Assembly: GCA_963682055.1 (NCBI GenBank) | Contig: OY821745.1 | Span: 2,363,501-2,427,500 of the forward strand | Source of the DNA: Primula veris | Taxonomy: Eukaryota; Streptophyta; Magnoliopsida; Ericales; Primulaceae | Length of the DNA: 64,000 nucleotides | Direction: 5' to 3' | Shown here: in pieces, positions 46,300 to 57,305 of the stretch | Layout of the letters: every line of letters begins with the position of its first letter | How positions within the stretch are numbered: position 1 is the first letter of the stretch | Translations under genes and position numbers: made by a program | Notes under the pieces: generated by a model | The model's database searches: none | What the model saw: the letters and a program-made list of their open reading frames with translations, nothing else | Told to the model about the DNA's origin: nothing

Positions 46300-47640
46300 C
46301 GAAATAACAATTAGACAATAATAAAGGACTAAAAAAAAAATAATCAAAAACCAGTGTAATCTTTATTAATTCAGAATTGAAACTGAAATTACAGATTACA
46401 ATATGTATGTACTGAATAGAAATTAAAGCAAACGTTATTCAGATTATTATTAATTAATAATCTGATGTACTGAATTGCAATAAATAGAAACTGCCGGACT
46501 GGAAAGTATAAACTTAACATCCAGACTGTTCTGATTGAAATAGAAATTACAGGACTGAAATGAAACTATTCTAATTACAGAATTTAATTACAGAATTGAA
46601 ATTACAGAACAGAAACAGTACTTTAAAGAAATTACAGAAAGGTAAAAACAGAATTGAAAATTACAGTTAAGTACAGCAAATTAAAATACTGAATAGAAAA
46701 TATAGAAATGTAAATTGCAGAATTTAAATACTGAATTGAAAAGGACAGAAAAAATAAAAGACGAGGCGACTGTTAGACAGTCTGACCTTAACCGATATTC
46801 GTCCAACCACCTTAATATTTCTGGTTGCGTTGGCGCTTCGATCACAAGGTACAACGTCTCGGATGACTCGCCGAAAACTGGCGACGAGTCAAGGTCGAGC
46901 TGTTGGTGGGTGGTTCTGTCTATTTCTAATATTCTATGGAAAAATAATACACTATTTCAGAATAATGTGTTTAGAGAGTGGGGGAGAGCTGCCTACTTAT
47001 AGGCTAAACTGAAATGTCAGCCATAATAGTCACTTAATTCAGTATTCAAAACTGTTGAATTAATGATGCAAACATTCCCCAAGTCCCGCGACTCGCGACC
47101 CGAACCCATGCCCGTGCCCGAGATCGAGCGAGCGCACGCGTGTGGTATACTTGCCTACACACACAACTATGATGCTACACATTATTACCACTCTCTAGTG
47201 GTGAATATGTATATAAACTATTCAAAATAGTTTTTCCTCTTTGATGTGTGATAATCATTTGGGTGGCTTTTCCATCCATTTGTTTTCCCACTTCCTATCT
47301 CAAAATTTCAGATTTCGTCTCTCCATGGTCCAACTTCGAAATCAATTTCCATTCACACTCATTCACCGAATAGGTCATGCGATATACCGTTTCGAACCTT
47401 GTCACAGAAGCTACTCAAACCACTTGAGTACGGAGTCTAAACTTTAGATTTTTCGCATGAAATTTGATCAAACTTTTGGACTCGTAAGCAATTCGAAAAA
47501 CACCATGTTTCATTGTTTTTTCCAACAATTTCTGCAATATTAACAAGCACCAACTAATTAATTTTTCCATCGAGTTTATTATTATAATATGGTTAAAAGT
47601 AGGCATGCCCAAACATCTTACTGATCTACTATTTGTCTAC
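46300..47640. repeat. Degenerate interspersed repeat with GAATTGAAATTACAG minisatellite and GC patch
   Basis: From about 46370 to 46760 phrases such as ACTGAATTGAAATTACAGAA recur with variation. Then follows a mixed stretch with unusual GC-rich patches, including 47084-47140 (CGCGACTCGCGACCCGAACC and GAGCGAGCGCACGCG). Then comes a T/C-rich part with an LTR-like look (47190-47440). No protein family is recognisable; the ORF at 46715-47002 has low-complexity content. The likely origin is an old retroelement, but no borders were found. Confidence 0.35.
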
Positions 47641-47958
47641 CAAAACCAATGGAAATAAGAAAAGAGCAAACAATTGACTCGAAGCTAATTTTTAAAGGTT
47701 GTTACAATACACTCACCATATACAGTATAAATTATGCAAATGGGGAATGCTTTATGCTTTTACACAAAAGATAAGTGTAGTTTAATGTCATGATCATCTA
47801 AAACTGATTAATTACAACACTCCAAATGGTCTTTTACTAATGCATGTTAGCTGGCCAAGGGTATTTGTGTTAATTAAGGCTTCAAATTTCTAGTCCATTT
47901 ACAGAAATCTTGCACTATATTTAGATCACGCCAAACCCCTGTCATGAGTATTCTCATA

Positions 47959-48543
47959 TACGATGGGAAAAAAAATATCCGTAAACTCAATTTCTAACCC
48001 AACCTGTTCGGATTTGGGCGGATTGAAACGGATTGAGTGTTAAAAAAAATTCAATTCCCCACCCCAATCTGTTATATTTTTTGCGGATTGGGTTAAGGTT
48101 GAAGTTTTCAAACCGCGGGTTAATACGCCATAACCCGTTTCAATCCGTAATTTATATATAATTATATATGTTATGTGTATTTCAAGATATCAACATTTCA
48201 TTCTTATTGTATTTAGTTTTGTTATTTGTTCGCGAATGTTTTAAATATATTTTGATTGATTTTAATTTATATTTCTGTTTGAAAAATTCAATTTATTTTA
48301 AAATTTAGATTAATTATGCAAATTATAAAAAATAAAAGACCAAAATAAAAATTTAAGAATCAATCACAACCCAACCCGCAATTTATTTTGCGGATTGGGT
48401 TGGAGTTTTAATTGTAACAGATTTGGTTAGATTAGGTTGACATTTAAATTTTATCAATCAGACTCAATCCGTCCCGTTATTTATCTTACAGGTTGGATTA
48501 GAATTGAAATCAATCCTTCCAATCCGTTCCGTGTACACCCGTA
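47959..48543. mobile_element. hAT-like MITE with GGATTGGGTTGG/CAACCCAACCC repeats
   Basis: Ends TACGATGGG and ACCCGTA are roughly inverted. The flanks TTCTCATA and TCCTCATG agree in six of eight bases. The body has inverted phrases such as TTTTGCGGATTGGGTT and AACCCAACCCGCAA around an AT-rich centre. No coding capacity. Confidence 0.5.
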
Positions 48544-48610
48544 TCCTCATGTATAGACTTACTTTGCTATTTGTTTTGATACATCACATTTTTTTTTGTA
48601 GGTAACTGTG

Positions 48611-48671
48611 ATCTTAAATCTTAAATCTTAAATCTTAAATCTTAAATCTTAAATCTTAAATCTTAAATCTC
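48611..48671. repeat. TCTTAAA heptamer tandem repeat, about eight units
   Basis: Perfect TCTTAAA repeats preceded by a poly-T run. Not telomeric (telomere units would be TTTAGGG). Confidence 0.95.
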
Positions 48672-49135
48672 TATCTCTGTTTTGACCTGAGTTGACTAAA
48701 ATTCGTTCAATGGGAATTTGTGTTATTATGAAAATAGAGACAGCTGTATGATGTCATCTGAAACTTTAAATTAAAATATATAGTGAAGTTAAATTTCTGA
48801 CCAAAAGTTCAGTTTTGTTCATTCACGCAACTCATAATTCTAACAACCAATCGAATATTACATGGTTATATTTTTGGGTGAAGGATCCTAGTAAAGTAAA
48901 AGAGACGTGATAGGTTTAAAATCTAATGATTATGTTATAAAAAATTACATACATCACTATCTTATAAATTCTTTAAATTTAAATAAACACAAAATTCATC
49001 TTATATATAAAGAATGTATATGATTTACTAAATGAATATAATAGTAAAAAACTATCATGATGTCCATATTTTTGTTGTTGAAATATTGTTATGATTATTA
49101 AATGATAATAAACAAATAAAAAAAAATAATGTAGG

Positions 49136-49347
49136 TGTTGTAAGATTATTGGACTTTTGGGCTTTTACTTAATGGGCCCAGATGGGCTTGTAACCCTAAC
49201 CCTCTATCTATATAAAGAGGGCTAGGGGTCTTGTATTTGACATTCCATTCATACATTCTGATTAATAAAAGACCTACTGTTCACTCTCTCCCTATATCTA
49301 TACATATCTCTATATATATCTATAACGAGCTAATATGTCACACAACA
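49136..49347 (+). repeat. 5' LTR of copia element 3 (type A)
   Basis: TGTTGTAAGATTATT...CACACAACA, with TATATAAA at 49209-49216. Similar in its 5' half to the LTR of element 1. Confidence 0.92.
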
Positions 49348-50375
49348 CGTTATCAGCACGATACTCGAAAAGATTGGAGTATTTAGTTGGAGATTTTGGG
49401 TAAACGCACGGATATTGTATATCTATAAACCTTGAGGTTTATTCGGTTTTTTTAATATTTTACTATATCGACCTTCTTCAACATACGGTGTGAAAGGTAT
49501 CTATTTTACCGTAACAGACGTTCCATATATGTATATATTGCATGAGGTCAATGTTGAAAATTTCATGTGTACCTAATTTGCTACTGCATTAAAAAAAAAA
49601 AAAAAAAAAAAAACACCAAATAACATAAGTTATATATATAAAATATGGACATGGTGATGCTATGGTAGTATACTGGTTTTTTTTAGATTATCATCTAAGA
49701 ACCTACATATGATTACAAAGTTTTTCTTTAACAAAAAAAAGAAAGAAAAAGAAATTCATGGTGTGAATTGTGATACTATACAAACATGTCATGTGATAAT
49801 TTATATATCTCATATTGTATGCCCACTGTGTAGGTTAAATTCTAATTTTTTTTAGAACAACCTTGTAGTTCACACTATTATTGTTAAACTAGATCATATT
49901 ACTAACATGTTTTCAATCTGTGATTGCATGATGATTTGCTATGCCGTATGAACGTCGGTAATTACATGTTCTAGCATAAAATTCATAGCATAGCTTATGT
50001 ATAATGTATGTATGCACGTGAGTAATTAAATCTTCTAGTATATTGATGTTGAACCCAGTATAATACATGTTTATACTACCATAACTAGATATTTAGCATA
50101 TTGAATTCGGGTGAATTAGAGTACCCAAATAGGCAGTAAATATTGGCGTGTATTATTAAATCTGCTTGATTGTAGTGTATCTTGTATGTTACCATGTATA
50201 TTAATTACACATATAGCAATAGTATAATAAAAGATTGTGTAATATCTTGCTAGTGTAACAGGTACAAATTTAGATATTTAATTACAATCTATGTATTTAT
50301 TTACTGTCATGTACACTTGTGTAAAATATGGTAATTTGCGAAATCATATATTTTCACATTTAAGTTGGAAAAATT

Positions 50376-50519
50376 ATGAACCTTCCCCAAATAGGCTCAC
50401 CTATTTGGATACGATGTCTAGGAAAGATAAAGGCGGAAGTCGTTCTCCTAATGAGGTCGGTTTTTAAGAGGCATTCGTGCCCACCCCCCTCACCGTCTTT
50501 CCTGGTCGTGTTCAAATAG
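50376..50519 (+). other. 47-codon leader ORF of copia element 3
   Basis: Same length and frame as the leader ORF of element 2: MNLPQIGSPIWIRCLG to PSFLVVFK, TAG. Five base changes separate them (two silent, three replacing), with no indel, although the gag-pol after it is full of indels. The hairpin GGCATTCGTGCC is unchanged (50470-50481). Confidence 0.4.
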
Positions 50520-50759
50520 AGCTACCGAAAGGGGTTGACTAAATAATAATTTCCCCGAGTGTGTTTATATAGTGATGTATGTTTCGCCTAATTGGTGTTT
50601 CAGTATCGACCCGTCGTTCGATCAATGAGAACCGATTCACATGAGAAGCAAAACTAATGTTTTCGAACCTGTCGTTTCGGAAAAAAAGTTTGTGCTTGTG
50701 CAAACCATAAACATATAAACCAGTCGTTTTATATGAAAAATAATCCAGAACTCCCAACA

Positions 50760-51544
50760 CATGTTGGATGCCATCTATGATGAGAAAAATCGCAAAACAT
50801 ACTTGCGAAATGACTGTTTAGACGTTGATGTTATTCCGTCACCACATGTTAGTCATCCTGATGTGTGAAAATGTGATGCCCAAATTTTTTTTTGGATGCC
50901 ATCTTTGATGAGTAAAACACGAGTTTGTTGTTACACTCAGGATGAATGCTAAGGCGTTGATTTTATTCCGCCACCACATTTGAGACGTGATGACGTCTAT
51001 GGTGAACAAATGTCTGAAATTGACATATTGGAGCAATCCTTCACCAAAATACTAACTTGGAAATTGTATTCCATAAGCAGTATCGTGAATTTATATTCAC
51101 CATGTTCCTTTATCGCCCATTTGTTATTGGATAAGAAAATTGCCCCGGTGAGTAGTTTTAATCCTATTGGGTCAATGGCGAATTATTTGCCTGATATTAA
51201 TGTTCTTCGTGTGCATTTTTTTTCCACGAATCGAGAACCATGACAAGGGTTATTTGTCTCGAACTGTCGCGATCCCGATGAATCGCCTAGCCAAGCGAGA
51301 TTTTAGACAATCGTCAAAATCTAAAACTTGTGGCTCCAAGACAGTAATTGAAAGGAACAATATGGCCCGTTGTCACAAAGCAAGAGATAATGCTCAAGGA
51401 GGCAACTCTATGCTATAAAGACAAAGGTCATGCACGGTGACTCTTTAAATAGTTCAAAACTATTATAAAGATGAAAAAAACCGATGCTAATGTGGTTAAA
51501 GATAACTGAAAGGAAACTCATGAGACCCCCGGTTTTGTGGCTCA
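50760..51544 (+). pseudogene. Gag remnant of copia element 3 with internal duplication
   Basis: Phrases such as TTGGATGCCATCTATGATGAG and CCGTCACCACAT appear once near 50764-50850 and again, slightly changed, near 50893-50980, so the early gag is partly duplicated. The gag zinc-knuckle region survives only as TGCTATAAAGACAAAGGTCATG (near 51410). Every frame has stops. Confidence 0.65.
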
Positions 51545-51762
51545 AATAAGTTTGGTACCTTTCTTTATTGATTTTGATAAATCATTGAGCCATATTTTCG
51601 CTCATCTGGATTATGTTTTTTCATTTGGATTATTATTTTTCCATTTGGACATACTTTTGGATTATGGTTTGCCTGTTTATGAAATTTCTCGAAATAATTT
51701 AAAGTGTTTTGAGCAAATTCCTTTGACAAATGTGACCAAACTTTAAATTATGAAATTTTAGG

Positions 51763-54700
51763 CAATACTTGTGGTGTAGTTGGTTTTTTTGGAAATAGTG
51801 GGTAACACGGTACCACATAATTTCACCAACTATTTGCCTAAAAGAGTACTCAGTGACAATGATTCTGGACCTGTCGTTCCAAAATCAAAATCTTTGGTAA
51901 AACCAAATTGATTTGTCAAATATGAGTTCTTATACTCATGTAGGTCCTGCCGTATCTTGTTGAGTTATAAAATATTCGAGAAAACCAGTGTTATCTGGTA
52001 ATAGCTCATGAAAAAAAAATTAAAATTTCTTTACATAGCCTCCATTCAATACGATCAAAAGCGTATTTTAGAGGAGTTGAAATGTCTTTCAAGTGGTTGC
52101 TACCACATTCTTTAAAGCATTTAAAGTTACCTTATCATTTCGCCTGTCGTCGAAATGATAAATGATTTAGATGCTAAGACATGATTGTCTGTACTATCAT
52201 TCGCCTGTCGTCGATTGATAAGAGCATTTTGATATTGTGGCATTGACCGGATGAGATATTCCCGGGTCAAAAGACGATGCTTGATTTATAATCGTATCGC
52301 ATTTTGATTCTCTCTGAGAATATATTTCGCGATTAATCCGAAATTCATGCCATTAATGCTCACTTTGAAAGACTAGTATGTGTAAAGATCACGAAATGAA
52401 CTCGTAGAATTCTTGTAAAGAATTGAAGGAGTTATTGTGGACTTATCCAACCATAAGACGGACCATAAATATAAATGGTTATCGTTGATGCATCGACAAT
52501 TTGGTCACATTTTAATGTTGTCCACATAAATGCAGCACTTTCCAAACTTTTAGCCCTATCATTAAGTTGATGGCTCATGATCCGGATTATCCTGAAAAGT
52601 CTAGTCGACTTGATAATACCGAAGAGTAAGAATCGAAATTTCGATTTGAATTACTTGAATTTGGAAATTGAAATTGAACATCCTGTCGATTATGTTCAGA
52701 CCCAAAATGGACTCACGGAAAGCTTGATGATGCGACTGCAAATGATTGCACGCATTTCTTGGTCTTGCGCACCAAGATTTATATTTCCGTATGGGGTTAT
52801 GCTATTTTGCTGCATTGGTCCGTCATGAGGCCCATAGATACTCAAACACCATATGCGTACCAGCTGGTTACTGGTTATGAGCCAGAAGACTCATATTAAC
52901 GCGTGTTTAGAGTGATTAATTAATATTTTGATTGAGCCGCTCTAGCGTTCAAAATATGGACCTCTGAAGGGGACATAAGTCGATTATGAATCTCCTGCCT
53001 ATAATTTGATAGAGTAACCTTGGCAAGCGATCTCTTTACCGCATGATATGCGAAAGTGACATCGCTAAGACTGTTCTCCCCGTCGTTAGGGGGAGATTTG
53101 CACGTTGCCGTTGATAAGGAACGACGTGAAGTAACGTGGCATAACCCACTCAGTCTTAGCTTGATCCCAAAACTGCACTTAGTGATAAGTAAGTGCATAG
53201 ACTCCCTCAAGTCTAACTAAATGCCAGACGCATTTAATGACTTTATGAGATGTCACGAGATCATTTATACCTGCTGCAAAATGCTTGCAAGGATAGACGT
53301 CCCTGTCGGACGCCGTGTTCCTGTCGTAACACGTTGCTTTGGCCGAACCCGCCAAGCAAAGGACGCTGTCGTCAGCCGTCAGTCTGTCGTCCTTCCCAAG
53401 ATATGAGGAAGTTGACCGGTTCTTAATTCGTTCAGCCCCAGAGGTGGTGAACTGAAACTCGTTTGTTGCACGAGATTATAAAGGATCAAGGAGATGTGTG
53501 ATTTCCTCCTCATCCTAAGAATCTCGAAATATCTGTCGATTATGATATCTTAGACGATATTGAAGCGAAACGAGACTGTCATTGATTACTTGTTCATATA
53601 TTCAGTGACGACTGATAATATGAACAAATTATGACAGAGAACCATGTACCGTTGCCTGAAGTCAACGTAGAATAGACTGTACTAATGGAAACTTGCAATC
53701 CAAGTAGACTCCTTAGCGAAAGTGTGTTCGGACCTGTAGTTCCAACACCACCAATGTTAAACGAGTTCGTTTATTTGGTTATTCGTAAGGAAAAGTGATG
53801 AGAATAATGAGATTGTAGAATGCTCGCCTAGTAGCGCAAGGCTTCTCTCACACCTTGGAATTGATTACGAGATGGTTGATTTCCTCGTAATGGACATTAT
53901 AATAGTCCCCTACTTTACCAGTTTAGTAGTTTCCGAAAAACTGAGTATGCAGCCATGAATGTGGTCACGGTTTTATCTCTATGGGGATTTAGACAAAGAG
54001 ATATAGATGAAGGTCCCTGTGTGACTTCATGTGCTTAAATCAAGTAGTTTCTGACCACGGAACACGATCTCAATTGACTGAGACGTTCACTATATGGATT
54101 AATATAATCCGAGCGGATGTGGTATACCCGCCTAAGTGAGTACTTGATTAGCTTGGGATACTTGAACAAGTATTATGCCCTTGCGTGTTTTATTACGCGA
54201 TCCATTTTTGGATTTGCCTTCGAGATGAAGGATTTTGGGAAGACACGGTAGTGACTCAACCTGATGATTGAGTCCCGTAAATATTGAATCTAATTCCATG
54301 ATTCATACTACACCCAGAAGGTGTTATGACGTTTTAGTCATCATGACGCTAAGTCGTCAGATTCTCCCATGATCGTTCGATCACTAGACATTGATATAGA
54401 CCCAGTCCGTCCCTGATGAGACGATGAAGAGATATTGAACCATAATGTTCATATCTAAGTTCAATAAGCGCATCATTGTACTTGGTCTAATGTGCTAGGA
54501 CGAACATCTCGTCTGTTGTGAATGGTATAGCTCGACACAACATCGCGCTAACACGCTGCCATCGAAATGGCACTAAAGACACATTCCCTTACCTTATGGT
54601 AATTTTGGAAGTGGGCTAGTTTATCCCATTTGCGTCATCGAGTGTACCTACCCCCTTCGGTACTCGAATTAACGCAACCCTTTTTCGGTTATACCGATGC

Positions 54701-54990
54701 CGGTTACTTATCAGACCCGCATAAGGGATATTCCTAACATGGTATGTCTTTACCATTAGGAATAAGGCGACATCTTGGAGGTCTTGGAATGACTCTAAGT
54801 GAATCACTCTGATCTATTCGTGCTCTATGAGACGACTAGAGAGTGTATATGGCTTCGAGCTAGTATTAGTCATATTTGAATTACATATGTTCTGTCTCAC
54901 GATCCAGATAAAACACTTGTCATAGAAGACAACTTGTTGTTATTGATCAAGAGAGACATGACTACATTATGCTATTTAGCATTTCTCGCC
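51763..54990 (+). pseudogene. Decayed pol of copia element 3
   Basis: Protease, integrase, RT and RNase H are recognisable by DNA similarity to element 2: GATGCATCGACAATTTGGTC (integrase core, near 52488), QNGLTESLMMRLQMIAR (52700-52760) and CAGACCCGCATAAGGG (RNase H, near 54713). The RT active-site region is deleted: sequence jumps from the ATCCATTTTTGGATT phrase to TTCGAGATGAAGG (near 54210-54230). Numerous single-base indels give no usable frame. Confidence 0.88.
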
Positions 54991-55768
54991 GAAATTAATC
55001 TTCACAAATGAAGTTTAAGAGCATCCAGTTGAATGCTCGTTCTATTCCACGTTAGATTTTCTTGCATCCAGTCGTATGTAAGTAAATGAGGCATCCATTC
55101 GAATGCTCGTACTCTTTCTTGGAATATGAAATCTTTACACCCAGTCGTGTGCAAGTGAGGGGGAGCATCCAGGTGAATGTTTATTGCACTAATTACTACT
55201 TAGTCGAAATCTTCGCACCCTGTCGTGTGCAAGTGAGGGGGAGCATCCAGTCGCATGCTCGTGTACTCTTTTTGTCCTTAGACTAAGGTTTTTTCCCACT
55301 GGGTTTTCCTTGGCAAGGTTTTTAGCGAGACACGTTCCTATCATATCTCACTTAAGATTGCCGAAATTAGGGGGAGTATCCTGTTGTATACTTCTTACCA
55401 CTGTGTACTCTTTTGTCCTTCGACTAGAGATTTTTTTCCCACTGGGTTTACTCTAGCAAGGTTTTGATGAGGCACCTGTTTTGTGGTTGATCCCTACTAC
55501 TACCATTGTTGCACTCTTTTTCCTTCGATCAGAGATTTTTCCATTGGGTTTGCTCTGACAAGGTTTTGATGAGGCACACTGTTTTGTGGTTAGTTACTTA
55601 CATGATATTTCGGCCTATATCATTCGGCTACACAGTTTCTCCTAAGTACCGGTTTTGTCCCACACTGGGTTTTCCGGCCTTAAGGTTTTTATGTGTTTAG
55701 CACTGCGAATGAACTCGACTCAGATCAACTGCATAAAGACGAAGAATTCAAGACGTCCAAAGGGGGAG

Positions 55769-55980
55769 TGTTGTAAGATTATTGGACTCTTGGGCTTTTA
55801 GTTAATGGGCCCAGATGGGCTTGTAACCCTAACCCTCTATCTATATAAAGAGTGCTAGGGGTCTTGTATTTGACATTCCATTCATACATTCTGATTAATA
55901 AAAGACCTACTGTTCACTCTCTCCCTATATCTATACATATCTCTATATATATCTATAACGAGCTAATATGTCACACAACA
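55769..55980 (+). repeat. 3' LTR of copia element 3 (type A)
   Basis: 212 bp; differs from the 5' LTR only by C for T, G for C and T for G at three places in the first 110 bases. Preceded by AAGGGGGAG. Confidence 0.92.
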
Positions 55981-57084
55981 GTAGAGTTATTATAAGAAAA
56001 TTAATAAGCAAGCTGGAATTTTGTGTAAATGTAAATGATTTATTAAAAGATATAAAATGTGCTAAGTTTGATAAAATGTTTAAGATTGCTGATACGGTTG
56101 ATCTAAGAAGGGAACGGAACGGAAATCTTTTCTTTACTGGAAACATGACTATTGTAAATTCAAGAGAAGTTTCACTCGGTATTTTCTCATCATGAAAAAT
56201 CTCTACTATCGACCTTATACTACATCCGAACAATTCCAACGGAAATGACATATCCAGTAATTACTATGGATGGGAAATTGGTATGCCATCAAAAACAGTA
56301 CCGAATGATCAAAATCATATCAATTGGTCTGTATTTGTTTATTTTAACTAACTTAGTACTTTGATTACTATGATCATATCGCTCCTACCATCGCAACGAA
56401 GACGTCGAAGAAACTTGTTTTTTTTGTGGTTGTGACGCAGCGACTGTCGCCTTCTCCTAGTTCTTCCCCGGAAGATGAACCATATTTATCAAGTAACTAT
56501 TTTCTTTCAAATGAAATGTAAAAGATTGCTTGTAATATCAAACTAATGTCTTATTCATAGCTATTTGCCAAGATTTATTGATCCTGCATTAAATTCCATA
56601 ATTGGGCCATAATCCAATTTAGTGCTGATTCTTCGATGCTGCTTAGTGCTTAAGGCCCAGATGCACATGCAATATAACACAACCAACAGATGCGAAACAA
56701 GAAATTCTTCTGAGAAACTGGTCTTATTTCATTCCTATATGGAGTTGCAGAAAATTATCTCGAATGATTTCCAAAATCGAAAAGATGGTGTTGGTTAATT
56801 ATAAGAGTTGTTGTAGAGCTTTGTTTTTTCCCTTTATCAGTTGTAACATGACCAAAAAAATAAATAGATAGCAGCAGATGGTGAACAAAATGAAATAAAA
56901 TTACAACAGATTATTGTTCTATATTTTGGATACATCAAACTCGTATTCTAAAACAATTGTATATTTTCATTATAATATGACTCATAAAAATTCAATAAAC
57001 ATTACTAAAAATGGGACATATAGGGAGTAGTAATCAACATAAACTATTAGTTATGTACTACTATTATTTATTTATTTTTAATTA

Positions 57085-57305
57085 ACTGAACCGAGAATCC
57101 GACGGGCTTAGCTAAATTAATTATCTCTAGACCACGGGACAATTGTTATTGCAGAGATTGAGATCGTACGGTCAAGATCATGCAGCCACTAAGAATATGG
57201 ACATCAACCATTTCAAGTTGGGAGAAAACCAAGGCGGAAACTCGAACTCTGCCTGACTTCCTTCAAGATTTTACTACTACTACACACGTTTTCATCATGT
57301 TTTTG
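57085..57305 (-). pseudogene. Decayed CIPK fragment
   Basis: Read on the minus strand, this matches the last part of the CIPK kinase domain (about residues 218-283, equal to 30080-29888). Shared phrases include TTTCCGCCTTGGTTTTCTCC, then GGTGGCTG and GACCGTA, then GTCCCGTGGT, ending at the CCCGTCGG region. Small insertions and stops (for example an extra AGGCAG stretch) rule out function. No other part of a CIPK gene is seen nearby. It has the same orientation as the intact gene, 27 kb away. Confidence 0.8.

Larger units (their letters stand above)
49136..55980 (+). mobile_element. Ty1/copia element 3: near-identical LTRs, decayed interior
   Basis: LTRs 49136-49347 and 55769-55980 are both 212 bp and differ at only three positions by eye. 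The flanks GTAGG and GTAGA agree in four of five bases. The primer-site region begins CGTTATCAGCACG. The leader is well conserved with element 2. The interior 50760-54990 follows gag, protease, integrase, RT and RNase H in order, but with dozens of small indels and stops and no ORF over about 100 codons. The 3' region and polypurine tract (AAGGGGGAG) are intact and close to element 1. It thus looks recently inserted yet long unable to make protein. Confidence 0.92.

Noticed and set aside
48611..48671. Interstitial telomere repeat
   Set aside because: Unit is TCTTAAA, not TTTAGGG.
50760..54990. Frequent CTGTCG/CAGTCG motifs in element 3
   Set aside because: Noticed that many such hexamers occur where element 2 differs, but I could not show periodicity or a structure; probably chance plus shared ancestry.
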